This document shows positions 25,032 to 33,858 of a DNA stretch of 64,000 nucleotides, piece by piece. The notes beneath the pieces were generated by a model. That model did not search any database and was not told the origin of the DNA. It saw nothing but the letters and a program-made list of their open reading frames with translations. Location: contig NZ_JBLZFX010000005.1 in the NCBI RefSeq assembly GCF_050753345.1, positions 79,158-143,157 of the forward strand, in the 5' to 3' direction. The position numbers and the translations under genes are program-made. Position 1 is the first letter of the stretch. Every line of letters starts with the position of its first letter. The stretch comes from Alkalinema pantanalense. Lineage in GTDB: Bacteria; Cyanobacteriota; Cyanobacteriia; Leptolyngbyales; Leptolyngbyaceae.

Positions 25032-26522
25032 TCAAGTATGCGAACTGGTTTCGGCTTGTTCCCGTTGATAGGCGAGCGCCCCAGGAATAGTCTGATTGAG
25101 GTTTCCAGCACCCAGAAAGACGACTAAATCTCCAGGACGGAGGTGATGATTTAGAAATTCGCTGATTTGCGGGAGAGAAGGCTGGTAGTGCACGGCTGCG
25201 GCATGGTTTTCAGCGATTCGATCCGCCAATTGTTCCCCTGTGATATTACCGGGATTGGCTTCACCCGCACTGTAAACGTCGCTAATGATGACTACATCTG
25301 CATCCACAAAGGATTGGGAAAATTCCGGTAAAAAGGCCAGCATGCGGCTATAGCGATGGGGTTGAAAAACCGCCACTAACCGACGAAACGGGCCTTGCTC
25401 ACTCACTTGAAGTCGGGCTGCAGATAGCGTGACTTGAATTTCACTAGGATGGTGGGCGTAGTCGTCAATAAACCGGATTTGATTGGCTTCCCCGCACCAT
25501 TCAAACCGACGACGGGCTCCTTCAAAGGTCGATAGCGCCGTTGCGATCGCCGCAAAGTCCAAACCCAACAAACGCCCCACTGCCAAAGCAGCTAGGGCAT
25601 TGCTTAAGTTATGGGTTCCAAGAATCTTTAACTGGATCTCACCGAGGTGCTTCCCGTGTTCGTAGACCTGGGCGATGGTTCCAGTGGCGTGGTACACCAC
25701 ATTTTGAACAGTATAGGTCGCCCCCTTTTGCGGATCCAGACTATAGGTTATTGCTGGTTGGATGCGATTGTAGACCGTCGGACAATCGATCGACCCCACG
25801 ATCGTTTCACAGTGACTCGCAAAGGTTTCGAAGGTATCAATCACTTGCTCTAAGTCGCTGTAGTGATCGGGGTGATCTAATTCAATATTAGTGATGATGC
25901 CGATGCGCGCGTTAAACTTGACTAAGGAGCCGTCAGATTCATCGGCTTCAGCAACGAGGTACTCACCTTGCCCTGCCCTTGCATTGCCATCCCACGCTAG
26001 CACTTCTCCACCAACGACGATCGTTGGATCCAGTCCTGTTTTAAGGAGAAGGTAGCCCAGCAAGCTACTGGTGGTCGTTTTACCATGGGTTCCAGCAACG
26101 GCGATCCCCTGATATTGTTGCATCAAGCCTGCTAAGACATCAGAGCGATGGAGAATTGGACATCCCAGGGCCCGTGCTGCTTGATACTCTGGATTTTCAG
26201 GGTGGATCGCGGTCGAACAAACGACCTGGGGTAAGAGATTGGGGGAAATAACCCCCGCTACAGGGTCATCTGTATTTCCAGCAGTCACTCCAATGGCAGC
26301 AGGTTGACGCGATCGGAAAAATTCCAGATTTGCGGCACTTTGTTCTAAAAAAATATGAGCCCCTTCTGCCCGGAGACGCTCCGTAATATGGGTCAACCGA
26401 AGGTCAGATCCGGAAACTGGCAGCTTGCGGTGGACAAGAACGTGGGCAATTGCCGACATTCCAATTCCGCCAATTCCGATGAAATGAAACGGTCTTCCGC
26501 TGAAATCGATCGAATTCAGCAT
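25032..26522 (-). CDS. murC: UDP-N-acetylmuramate-L-alanine ligase
   Basis: MurC adds L-alanine to UDP-MurNAc using ATP, the first step of peptide stem synthesis. The 496-residue protein shows the N-terminal Rossmann fold (FIGIGGIGMSAIAHVL), the ATP loop GTHGKTTTSSLLG, the EADESDGSL metal-binding segment, the ligase signature IDDYAHHPSEI and the C-terminal FLGAGNLNQ. All core motifs are intact. Upstream is a long intergenic region; downstream is murB in the same direction. The start ATG lies at the expected distance from the nucleotide-binding strand. Confidence 0.96.
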   Translation of the reverse strand: MLNSIDFSGRPFHFIGIGGIGMSAIAHVLVHRKLPVSGSDLRLTHITERLRAEGAHIFLEQSAANLEFFRSRQPAAIGVTAGNTDDPVAGVISPNLLPQVVCSTAIHPENPEYQAARALGCPILHRSDVLAGLMQQYQGIAVAGTHGKTTTSSLLGYLLLKTGLDPTIVVGGEVLAWDGNARAGQGEYLVAEADESDGSLVKFNARIGIITNIELDHPDHYSDLEQVIDTFETFASHCETIVGSIDCPTVYNRIQPAITYSLDPQKGATYTVQNVVYHATGTIAQVYEHGKHLGEIQLKILGTHNLSNALAALAVGRLLGLDFAAIATALSTFEGARRRFEWCGEANQIRFIDDYAHHPSEIQVTLSAARLQVSEQGPFRRLVAVFQPHRYSRMLAFLPEFSQSFVDADVVIISDVYSAGEANPGNITGEQLADRIAENHAAAVHYQPSLPQISEFLNHHLRPGDLVVFLGAGNLNQTIPGALAYQREQAETSSHT

Positions 26523-27643
26523 TTTAGCTCCTCACACCGAACACCACACCGAATAACACGCGCTATCATAGCAAGAATTGCTTTTTCGGAACATACAATC
26601 TCCATACACCTTAGACAGAGATTTATTGAATCCAATTTGCGTAATTTCGCTTAGCAATTTCGCTAGATAGTCCGTTAAATCTTTGAAGACTTGACAAGGA
26701 ATTTTAAGCGGTCTTTCTGATTTGAGCAAAGTATTTATTGATACGCTCAATCCCAAGAACCCAATCTTTAGAATTTCTTCTTGAGAATTTAAATCTCTCT
26801 GAATGATTGAGAAACGTCCGGACAAAAGATTAAGCGCATTAATTACCTTTCCCTAGGGCACATCCCACATTTGCCCCCTCACCCTAAACTCCTCTCCCAG
26901 AGCGGGAGAAGTCTGCTACCCTTTCTGCTGTACTCCATCCCCGATACTAGCCGCATCAAAATTGCGATCTCACCGCTACCTAACCCATCACAATCCATTG
27001 CAGCTCAATCTTCAACCTAGCCCGATCCAAGTCCCTCATCACCGCAACTCATCACAGTCTCAAGGCGTTTATATCGGAGATCTCATTAGATATATTTGAG
27101 TCCATCCCATAGACTTCATAAACTGGCAGATCATCAGTAAATTGTCGATGTCCGTTGCAACGTTCAGTGTGACGTAGATGCTGTCAAATGCTGTCAAAAG
27201 TGGCATTGTAAAAGTGGCATTGTATTAGTATTAAAGCGATCGCAACTTAGGCATATAGCAACGTTAGTAGTGCCCTAGATCCAGAGTTACCATCTGTTGG
27301 ATTCTCATCATTCCTCAGATTTAAAGAAGTTTGAAAGACTCACACCCTAGACTTAAAGATCCCCTAGCAAGATCCCACCAAACTTTCGAGCCCCTCTAAA
27401 AAATAAGTATTCCTAATCCTTTAATAGTCAATCATAGTGACTATTAATTACTTAAAATTCAGCTTCCTGATTATTTTTCAACTTTCCCAGGATGGCCTAA
27501 GCACCTCTATTCAAGGACTTGAGCGAAAAGTTACCCATGATTTAAGCCCTTAGGAAATCCCTAAGACTCGCTAAGAATCGGTCAGCCTTTTAGGATATGA
27601 TTGATTCCGTCAATAGGTATTTACTAACAGAGGGCAAGACGCT
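26523..27643. other. 1.1-kb divergent intergenic region between murC and gap2
   Basis: No gene is convincing. A 97-codon minus frame (26532-26825) has no known domain and lies in AT-rich sequence. A degenerate REP-like copy lies at 26858-26911 (CTCACCCTAAACTCCTCTCC). Near 27196-27223 AAAAGTGGCATTGT is tandemly doubled. A 10-bp perfect palindrome is at 27421-27447. The length suits two divergent promoters with regulatory leaders. Confidence 0.45.
27421..27447. promoter_or_regulatory. Perfect 10-bp inverted repeat upstream of gap2
   Basis: TTAATAGTCA, 7-nt spacer, TGACTATTAA: a perfect spaced palindrome about 200 bp before the gap2 start. It could be an operator for a dimeric repressor or activator of the LysR or other class. 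No T-run follows, so a terminator is less likely. Confidence 0.4.
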
Positions 27644-28654
27644 GTGATTAGAGTCGCGATCAACGGCTTTGGACGCATTGGACGTAACTTTTTACGGTGC
27701 TGGGCAGGTCGGCAAAGTAGCAACTTTCAAATCGTGGGTCTAAACGATACCTCCGATCCCCGGACGAATGCCCACTTGATTAAATATGACTCCATGTTGG
27801 GTCGGTTCAAGGGTGAAGTCAGCGCAGATGACAGCACCATCACCGTAAATGGCAACGTTATTAAGTGCTACTCCGATCGCAACCCTGAAAACTTGCCCTG
27901 GAAGGATTGGGAAGTGGATTTGGTGATCGAGTCCACTGGGGTGTTCACCAGCAAAGAAGGTGCTTTGAAGCACGTTAAAGCAGGTGCCAAAAAAGTACTG
28001 ATTACCGCTCCTGGTAAGAACGATGATGGCACCTTTGTGGTTGGCGTCAACGAAGGTGATTACGACCACGATCGTTGCCAAGTCATCAGTAACGCGAGCT
28101 GCACCACTAACTGCTTGGCTCCGATCGTCAAAGTGCTGCATGAGAACTTCGGGATCATCAAAGGCACCATGACGACGACCCACAGCTACACTGGGGATCA
28201 ACGGATCCTAGATGCTAGCCACCGGGATTTGCGTCGGGCACGGGCTGCTGCGATCAACATCGTTCCCACTTCAACCGGGGCCGCCAAGGCAGTAGCTTTG
28301 GTCTATCCGGCAATGGCAGGTAAGCTGAACGGGATTGCACTGCGGGTTCCTACCCCCAACGTATCCGTGGTTGACTTAGTGGCTCAAATTGAAAAGAGCA
28401 CGATCGCGGAAGAGGTCAATAGTGTTCTGAAAGCAGCTTCTGAAGGCGCAATGAAGGGCATCATCAAGTACTGCGACGAGCCTCTGGTCTCTTCTGACCA
28501 CGCTGGAACCGATGAGTCTTCGATCGTTGACTCTGCATTGACCCTCGTAATGGGTGGCGACATGATTAAAGTCGTTGCTTGGTATGACAACGAGTGGGGT
28601 TACAGCCAACGGGTGGTGGATCTAGCAGAAGTCGTTGCCACCAAGTGGAAGTAG
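27644..28654 (+). CDS. gap2: Glyceraldehyde-3-phosphate dehydrogenase, Calvin-cycle (Gap2) type
   Basis: The enzyme reduces 1,3-bisphosphoglycerate in the Calvin cycle and can use NADPH. The 336-residue protein has the NAD(P) fold NGFGRIGRNFLRCW, catalytic Cys153 in SNASCTTNCLAPI, and the segment LRRARAAAINIVPTSTGAAK that marks the plastid GapA/B and cyanobacterial Gap2 group instead of glycolytic Gap1 (which has WRGGR). It lacks the GapB C-terminal extension, so redox control would be through CP12. The start is GTG at 27644, since MIRVAINGFG must begin there. A long upstream region with a 10-bp palindrome and a downstream terminator suggest single-gene transcription. Confidence 0.96.
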   Translation: MIRVAINGFGRIGRNFLRCWAGRQSSNFQIVGLNDTSDPRTNAHLIKYDSMLGRFKGEVSADDSTITVNGNVIKCYSDRNPENLPWKDWEVDLVIESTGVFTSKEGALKHVKAGAKKVLITAPGKNDDGTFVVGVNEGDYDHDRCQVISNASCTTNCLAPIVKVLHENFGIIKGTMTTTHSYTGDQRILDASHRDLRRARAAAINIVPTSTGAAKAVALVYPAMAGKLNGIALRVPTPNVSVVDLVAQIEKSTIAEEVNSVLKAASEGAMKGIIKYCDEPLVSSDHAGTDESSIVDSALTLVMGGDMIKVVAWYDNEWGYSQRVVDLAEVVATKWK

Positions 28655-28770
28655 ATTTCTACCCAGTGGAAGTAGGTTGATCAGTCAACGCTCAGACATA
28701 GCAAAATTCTGATCGATCGTTTTTAGTTGAAACAGGGTTCTTTGTTAGATAACTGTAAATAGCTGCAAGT

Positions 28771-28806
28771 AAAGGTGGATTCTTAGGGAATTCACCTTTG
28801 TTGTTT
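28771..28806 (+). terminator. gap2 terminator
   Basis: AAAGGTGGATTC (28771-28782) pairs with GAATTCACCTTT (28788-28799), a 12-bp stem with one G-U pair and a 5-nt loop. T-rich sequence (GTTGTTT) follows. It lies 117 bp after the gap2 stop and also faces the convergent thiL gene. Confidence 0.7.
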
Positions 28807-28825
28807 ATGGTTTGTTGTTTATGGT

Positions 28826-29854
28826 TCATTTGAAATGTTGAAATCCTGCCACCGAACCCATCGATCGCATTGTTCCTGCAACCTCCACAACAAGTTGGGT
28901 TGGATCTGCGATGACTTGACCAATCACTTGTGCTGTAGAGGAAGCACAGTCAAGCAGTTGGGTCACATTCTCAGGTGAAAGACACAGGACTAATTCAAAA
29001 TCCTCTCCACCATAAAGCGCCCAGTCAATAGATTGGGGATGGTCTTGCAGTGCAGGATAAATGGGAAGGGAATCAATTCGAGCCCCCACTCCACTGGCCC
29101 GACAAATTTGAACGATCGCATCAGCTAGCCCATCACTGGAATCCATCCCCGCCACTCGATCGCGCTGGGCGGCTTGCTGGCCAATGGCTAATTGCGGAAT
29201 AGGGTATTGATGGGCTCGGATCAAGGTTCGTCGATCGGTCTCAGAAAGTTCGCGCCAATCTGAAGCTGGGGAACCAGTCCCTTGGATATTGGTACTCAGC
29301 AATAATTCCAATCCAGCACGGGATAAGCCATGGTACCCCGTTATCACGATCGCATCTCCGGGTTGTGCCTGATCTCGACGGATGGCATGGACTTGATCTA
29401 ATTCACCAAATGCGGTGATCGAGATGGTTCGCACGGACGATCGCACCAAATCACCGCCAATAATCTCTCCCCCAAAGGTTCGCAAGCAGTCTGCCATCCC
29501 TTGGTAGAGCGCTTCTACCCAAGCAACAGAGGTCTGTGGTGGTAATCCAAGACCCACCGTAAGCCCGATTGGTCTTGCCCCCATGGCTGCCAAATCCGAA
29601 AGATTTGCGGCCACAGCTCGCCACCCGACACTATGGGGCGGCGTGGTGCAATCACTAAAGTGCACCCCATCCACTAACACATCTGTTGTAATCACTAGGG
29701 AATCCCGATCGGGTCGGGGAATCACCGCTGCATCATCCCCAATAACTCCGATCGGACAGAATTGCTGAATCATGAGCAGTAATCCCTGTTCTCCAAGGTC
29801 ACTGACCAATTTTTCCCCAGATCTTTTATCCATCGCGGTGGCAGCAAAACTCAT
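28826..29854 (-). CDS. thiL: Thiamine-monophosphate kinase
   Basis: ThiL phosphorylates thiamine monophosphate to thiamine diphosphate. From ATG 29854 the protein has 342 residues with the PurM-like fold: GDDAAVIPRP and ITTDVLVDGVHF (ATP/Mg binding), NLSDLAAMGARP, GGDLVRS, and the C-terminal DSSDGLADAI and YGGEDFELVL motifs. All are intact. A GTG at 29860 would add two residues. It converges on gap2. Just upstream of its start is one copy of a 108-bp dispersed repeat, so its promoter may have been affected by that element. Confidence 0.94.
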   Translation of the reverse strand: MSFAATAMDKRSGEKLVSDLGEQGLLLMIQQFCPIGVIGDDAAVIPRPDRDSLVITTDVLVDGVHFSDCTTPPHSVGWRAVAANLSDLAAMGARPIGLTVGLGLPPQTSVAWVEALYQGMADCLRTFGGEIIGGDLVRSSVRTISITAFGELDQVHAIRRDQAQPGDAIVITGYHGLSRAGLELLLSTNIQGTGSPASDWRELSETDRRTLIRAHQYPIPQLAIGQQAAQRDRVAGMDSSDGLADAIVQICRASGVGARIDSLPIYPALQDHPQSIDWALYGGEDFELVLCLSPENVTQLLDCASSTAQVIGQVIADPTQLVVEVAGTMRSMGSVAGFQHFK

Positions 29855-29874
29855 GGTCACACGGCTCGTTACGA

Positions 29875-29982
29875 TTAGGGATTTGCAAAGAAATAATATC
29901 CCCTCTTCATTCCCCTACCCTCCTACCCTTTTACGCTCCTACCCCTACCCAATTGGGATTTTATTGATGCGCTGTTCCCTTA
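29875..29982 (+). repeat. 108-bp dispersed repeat, copy 1
   Basis: This segment is almost identical (about 106 of 108 bases) to 59540-59647 in the same orientation. It has C-rich polypyrimidine text (TCCCCTACCCTCCTACCC) and the end ATTTTATTGATGCGCTGTTC. It encodes nothing obvious. It sits directly upstream of thiL on that gene's 5' side. Confidence 0.9.
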
Positions 29983-30057
29983 CCCATCAAAAAGCTGGAT
30001 AAGATTGACTTATCCAGCCTAGCTTAAAAAATAACGAATCAAAATCTTAGTGGTTTT

Positions 30058-31146
30058 CTAAGCTTTGGGTTGCACCAAATTTTCTGCACCGCTGACGACC
30101 TTGGCAGAGAGGATTTTATCGGTGCCTGCCTTCAATGTCCGCAGAATATCATTGCCTTCAACCACATAGCCAAAAATGGCATAGCGACCATCCAATAAGT
30201 TAATCCCCGCTGGCGTGAGTTCGGGCTCAAATAGGAAGAAGAAGAACTGGGAAGAGCCACCGTTAGGATCTTCATCCGATCGAGCCAGTGCCATCGCGCC
30301 ATAGGCCGAAAAGGGTAACACCGGCTGATCCAAGGGGCGACCTGCGTCTTCTAAGGTAATTCCATAGGTCGGTTCCTTATCGCCCTTAGCAAGAACTTCT
30401 AGGGGAATGGCACGATATTGCTTGGTTTTGGGATCAACAAACCCAACTTCTGGGCCTTCGGGATCCCCAACCTGCAGGATATAGAAATCCTCCGATCGGG
30501 TAAACGGCAGGTTGTTATAGAACCCGCGCTGCACCAGATCCACAAAATTTCCCGCCGTCACGGGTGCACTGTAGCCATCAACAACCGCCGTTACATCCCC
30601 TTGGGTCGTTTTAATTACAACCGTTGCCCGTCCCTTCAACTGAGGCAGATGACTATAGTCTTCAGGCACCTCAAAGGGATAGCTCTGCACCATCAACTCT
30701 TCTAGACGGCCAATTTTATCGAGCAAACTCGCGCGTTGATCCAATGTCGCCTGCCGATCCTTGGCCTCTAGCCCGGTTTGCATTTGACCAATCTCCGCCT
30801 GAATTTCCCCTAGCAACGCTTCGGCTTGGGGCTTACGATCGTCGGGTACTGAACTGAGCAAGACCGCCTGTTTATTCGCCACTACGCGCTCTGCTCGGTT
30901 CAGATCTGCGACTACAGCCCCCCAACGTCGATTAGCTCGCAATTGCTGGGAAACATCCTCGATCGCTGCTTGCAGCTTCCGCACCTCGGGACTTTCAATG
31001 GGAAGTGCATAACGCAGCAATGCTTTTGGATCCGTAATCGCATTCCCTTGGGGCAGTGCTTGGACGCTGGATAACCAACAACTCCAGGCTAAGCAAGCCA
31101 GTGCCAGAACCACAGTCTGACGCTTAAAACGATTCCAAAAAGACAT
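30058..31146 (-). CDS. Lumenal cyclophilin-type peptidyl-prolyl isomerase (TLP40/CYP38-like)
   Basis: The 362-residue protein has a signal peptide (VVLALACLAWSCWLSSVQA), an N-terminal helical region (about 40-155, coiled coil AEALLGEIQAEIGQMQT) and a C-terminal cyclophilin barrel (about 175-360: VVIKTTQGDVTAVVDGYSAP, NFVDLVQRGFYNNLPF, GSSQFFFFLFEP). This is the layout of plant TLP40/CYP38 and its cyanobacterial homologues, which help assemble and maintain photosystem II in the thylakoid lumen. Some catalytic residues of classic cyclophilins are changed, as is usual in this group, so isomerase activity may be weak. It stands alone, divergent from efp. Confidence 0.88.
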   Translation of the reverse strand: MSFWNRFKRQTVVLALACLAWSCWLSSVQALPQGNAITDPKALLRYALPIESPEVRKLQAAIEDVSQQLRANRRWGAVVADLNRAERVVANKQAVLLSSVPDDRKPQAEALLGEIQAEIGQMQTGLEAKDRQATLDQRASLLDKIGRLEELMVQSYPFEVPEDYSHLPQLKGRATVVIKTTQGDVTAVVDGYSAPVTAGNFVDLVQRGFYNNLPFTRSEDFYILQVGDPEGPEVGFVDPKTKQYRAIPLEVLAKGDKEPTYGITLEDAGRPLDQPVLPFSAYGAMALARSDEDPNGGSSQFFFFLFEPELTPAGINLLDGRYAIFGYVVEGNDILRTLKAGTDKILSAKVVSGAENLVQPKA

Positions 31147-31405
31147 AATTAGCTCATCGATCGCGCGATTTCAATCCTTGTGTTGATTGTGCCACAGTGG
31201 GGATTCCTCAAACCGAGCAAATTGAACCCTGATCGAGGAATGAAGAGCGATCGCGACTGCTCGTTTTGTTGATTTTCACTGCATTCCCAGTCTTCAAGTC
31301 CATTTCTTCCTAGAAAATCCCTGCATAAGAAAAGTCACATACAGAACGTCACGCGCAACGGTACAATAAGTTGCCGAATGTTTTGCTGAATGTATTTAGT
31401 TACCC

Positions 31406-31966
31406 ATGATCTCCAGTAATGATTTTCGCCCCGGTGTCAGCATTGAGCTTGATGGTGCGGTCTGGCGCGTCGTTGAGTTTCTCCATGTCAAACCTGGCAA
31501 AGGTGCCGCTTTTGTTCGAACTAAGCTGAAAAACGTTCAAACCGGGGGTGTGGTTGAACGAACTTTCCGCGCTGGAGAAACGGTACCACAGGCCACACTG
31601 GAAAAAAGTACCATGCAGCATACCTATAAGGACGGCGATGAATACGTCTTTATGGATATGGAGACCTACGACGAAGGTCGCTTGACCGCAGCACAAATCG
31701 GCGATCGGGTGAAGTATCTCAAAGAAGGCATGGAAGTGGATGTCGTCAAATGGGGCGACAAAGTCATGGAAGTAGAACTGCCTAACTCCGTTGTTCTAGA
31801 AGTGATTGAAGCAGACCCCGGCGTCAAAGGCGATACGGCAACGGGTGGAACGAAACCCGCCAAGGTCGAAACAGGAGCGACGGTGATGGTGCCGTTGTTT
31901 ATCTCCGTGGGCGAAAAGATTCGGGTTGATACCCGTGATGATAAGTATCTAGGTCGTGAGAACTAG
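31406..31966 (+). CDS. efp: Translation elongation factor P
   Basis: EF-P binds stalled ribosomes and helps make polyproline bonds. The 186-residue protein has the three beta-barrel domains. The conserved loop reads HVKPGKGAAFVRTKLKN, with the modifiable Lys at about position 32 (PGKG). The C-terminal barrel ends in GEKIRVDTRDDKYLGREN, the family signature. accB begins 93 bp downstream, the conserved cyanobacterial efp-accB order, and the two are probably cotranscribed. The window encodes proline-rich targets (for example the QPG-repeat ExbD-like protein), which would need EF-P. Confidence 0.96.
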   Translation: MISSNDFRPGVSIELDGAVWRVVEFLHVKPGKGAAFVRTKLKNVQTGGVVERTFRAGETVPQATLEKSTMQHTYKDGDEYVFMDMETYDEGRLTAAQIGDRVKYLKEGMEVDVVKWGDKVMEVELPNSVVLEVIEADPGVKGDTATGGTKPAKVETGATVMVPLFISVGEKIRVDTRDDKYLGREN

Positions 31967-32059
31967 TAGGTCATCGCATCATTATCATCACAATTGAGGA
32001 CGGATAGTTTCCCGATCGGGAGCTATTGGGATGTTTATTTGAGGGAGCAAGATTAAGCC

Positions 32060-32551
32060 GTGGCACTGAACTTCAACGACCTTCGTGATTTACTCCTAGC
32101 CTTAAATCAAACGGACATCGCGGAGTTGACGTTAAAGAGTGAGGAGTTTGAACTCACTGTGCGGCGGGGCACAGCAGCCGAAGCCATGCCTGTAGCACGG
32201 GTTGAGGTTCCCGTTTTACATCAACCTGTGATCGCTGTTGATACGGCCATGCCCGCTGCTGTTGCTCCCCCAGTCACCCCTGCGGCTCCGCCCCACACCG
32301 CAGACCAACGGTGGATCGAGATTAAGTCGCCAATGGTTGGAACCTTCTACCGTGCCCCTGGCCCCGATGAACATCCCTTTGTCGAAATCGGCGATCGGAT
32401 ACGCTCCGGCCAGACTGTCTGCATCATTGAAGCAATGAAGTTGATGAATGAAATCGAAGCTGAGATTTCGGGTGAAGTCGTCGAAATTCTAGTGCAAAAC
32501 GCTCAGCCAGTAGAGTTTGGTCAAGTGCTTATGCGAATCAACCCTGCTTAA
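32060..32551 (+). CDS. accB: Biotin carboxyl carrier protein of acetyl-CoA carboxylase
   Basis: AccB carries biotin between biotin carboxylase and carboxyltransferase in fatty acid synthesis. The 163-residue protein has an N-terminal helix pair, an Ala/Pro-rich linker (about 60-82) and a C-terminal biotinyl domain (about 85-163) with the biotin Lys127 in EAMKLMNE. The start is GTG at 32060, preceded by GAGGGAGC. The neighbour efp is the usual cyanobacterial partner. The domain is complete. Confidence 0.96.
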   Translation: MALNFNDLRDLLLALNQTDIAELTLKSEEFELTVRRGTAAEAMPVARVEVPVLHQPVIAVDTAMPAAVAPPVTPAAPPHTADQRWIEIKSPMVGTFYRAPGPDEHPFVEIGDRIRSGQTVCIIEAMKLMNEIEAEISGEVVEILVQNAQPVEFGQVLMRINPA

Positions 32552-32766
32552 GAAATAGCTTTATTGTTATCAAAATGGTTATCAAGGATTTTTTCTTCGA
32601 AAATTCTTGATAACTTCCTAGCTAATCGCAAGCGACCCATCATCCCAAGCTGGCGATCGCGCCCTAGTTTTAGATTGCTTTGATAACTCTATTGCTATAC
32701 GACGAAATATCAGCATAAGATGTGGGGATCATTGCTACTTCGTTATTTGGTTTTCTTGTCGTCCCT

Positions 32767-33129
32767 ATGGAACCAGTAGCATCTGTCCCCCAGGAAGTTG
32801 TTCAACAGGTCGCTGACTACTTTAGTGTGTTAGGCGAACCGATGCGCTTGCGAATTTTAAATTTACTGCGTGATGGCGAGAAATGTGTGCAGGATTTGGT
32901 CGAAGCAACTGAAACCAGCCAAGCCAATGTCTCTAAGCACCTCAAGGTGATGCTGCAAGCGGGAATTTTGACTCGGCGCAGCCAAGGAACCCTAGCCTAT
33001 TACAGTGTGGCGGATGAGTTGATTTTCGAGTTGTGTAATCTCGTCTGCGATCGCATTGCTACCCGCATCGAACAGCAGGCTCAGCATTTCCGATCCTTCA
33101 GCCTTGCCAGTAAACCTAACGGCCCCTAG
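32767..33129 (+). CDS. ArsR-family metalloregulatory-type repressor
   Basis: From ATG 32767 the protein has 120 residues with a winged helix: FSVLGEPMRLRILNLLRDGE, CVQDLVEATETSQANVSKHL (recognition helix), LTRRSQGTLAYYSVAD wing. One Cys lies in GEKCVQDLV at the position of the ArsR metal box, and two more in ELCNLVCDR near the C-terminus, so redox or thiol sensing is possible. An upstream frame beginning at 32722 (MGIIATSLFGF) looks like random extension and is not adopted. It lies 215 bp after accB with no obvious metal-transport neighbour. Target genes unknown. Confidence 0.83.
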   Translation: MEPVASVPQEVVQQVADYFSVLGEPMRLRILNLLRDGEKCVQDLVEATETSQANVSKHLKVMLQAGILTRRSQGTLAYYSVADELIFELCNLVCDRIATRIEQQAQHFRSFSLASKPNGP

Positions 33130-33168
33130 CAATCTCCTGATTCGTCACTGAGTCAGTAAGTTGCTGAC

Positions 33169-33780
33169 CTACTTGTTCGTAGCCTTGAGATCTGCTCCCG
33201 TATAGCCTGTGGTCACCCACAACACAGCACGCCCCCCATCCCGAATCGTCTTTGCCATTGACTCTTCTGGCTTGGGCGGCACAGACTCAATCTTCACTGG
33301 ATGGAAGATAATCCCTCGACTCCCCAACACAATTTCACCAATCAAGCTGGCGCGGCGCATGTGGTAATCCGAGGTTACTAAATAAATGTTTCGAATGCCT
33401 TTGGCTTGTAGTTCATCGGCAAGGGTGGTGAAATTGGTCAAGGTATCCACCGCTCGATAGTCTAAATGCACCCGATCGAGGTTGACACCAGCATCCCCAA
33501 AGACCCACTCCGCATATTCCCGAGGTGCACCAGAAGAGATCCAAATGGGAAGTTGAGGATGTTCCTGGGCGAATTTGGCCGCAAATTTCTCCCGACTTGG
33601 CTCGCCGCCCAACACCAAGACTGCTTGAGGTTGGGTAAACCAGATCTGAACTTGACGATACCCCAGCCCTACCAGAATGGGCAGAAACAAAACCCACCAA
33701 GGGAACCTCAGCTTGGCCCGCTTAGCAGCGCGCCGCTGTAGCTGCCGCCGATTGAACACCAATGAGCCCCGTCCACCCAT
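33169..33780 (-). CDS. YdcF/DUF218 family membrane-anchored protein
   Basis: The 203-residue protein has a basic N-terminus, one membrane segment (about 23-42, FPWWVLFLPILVGLGYRQVQ) and a DUF218 domain: AVLVLGGEPSREKFAA, LPIWISSGAPREYA, VHLDYRAVDTLTNFTTLAD, IYLVTSDYHMRRASLI. The D-x-x-T-x-N-x-x and T-S-x-x-H-M-x-R-A motifs are the family's. Its biochemical function is not settled; members such as SanA and ElyC are linked to envelope integrity in enterobacteria. It is followed downstream by the ArsR gene (convergent) and preceded by a TPR gene in the same direction. Confidence 0.82.
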   Translation of the reverse strand: MGGRGSLVFNRRQLQRRAAKRAKLRFPWWVLFLPILVGLGYRQVQIWFTQPQAVLVLGGEPSREKFAAKFAQEHPQLPIWISSGAPREYAEWVFGDAGVNLDRVHLDYRAVDTLTNFTTLADELQAKGIRNIYLVTSDYHMRRASLIGEIVLGSRGIIFHPVKIESVPPKPEESMAKTIRDGGRAVLWVTTGYTGADLKATNK

Positions 33781-33858
33781 GACTTACTCGCTATGAATTT
33801 TGCGTAATGACGCTAGAAATTTCCCAAGGATTCCCCTGGAAATTCTACACCTCCAGGA

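Noticed and set aside
26532..26825. 97-codon minus-strand frame upstream of murC
   Set aside because: No family resemblance or ribosome binding site, ends against the murC start, and lies in AT-rich spacer.
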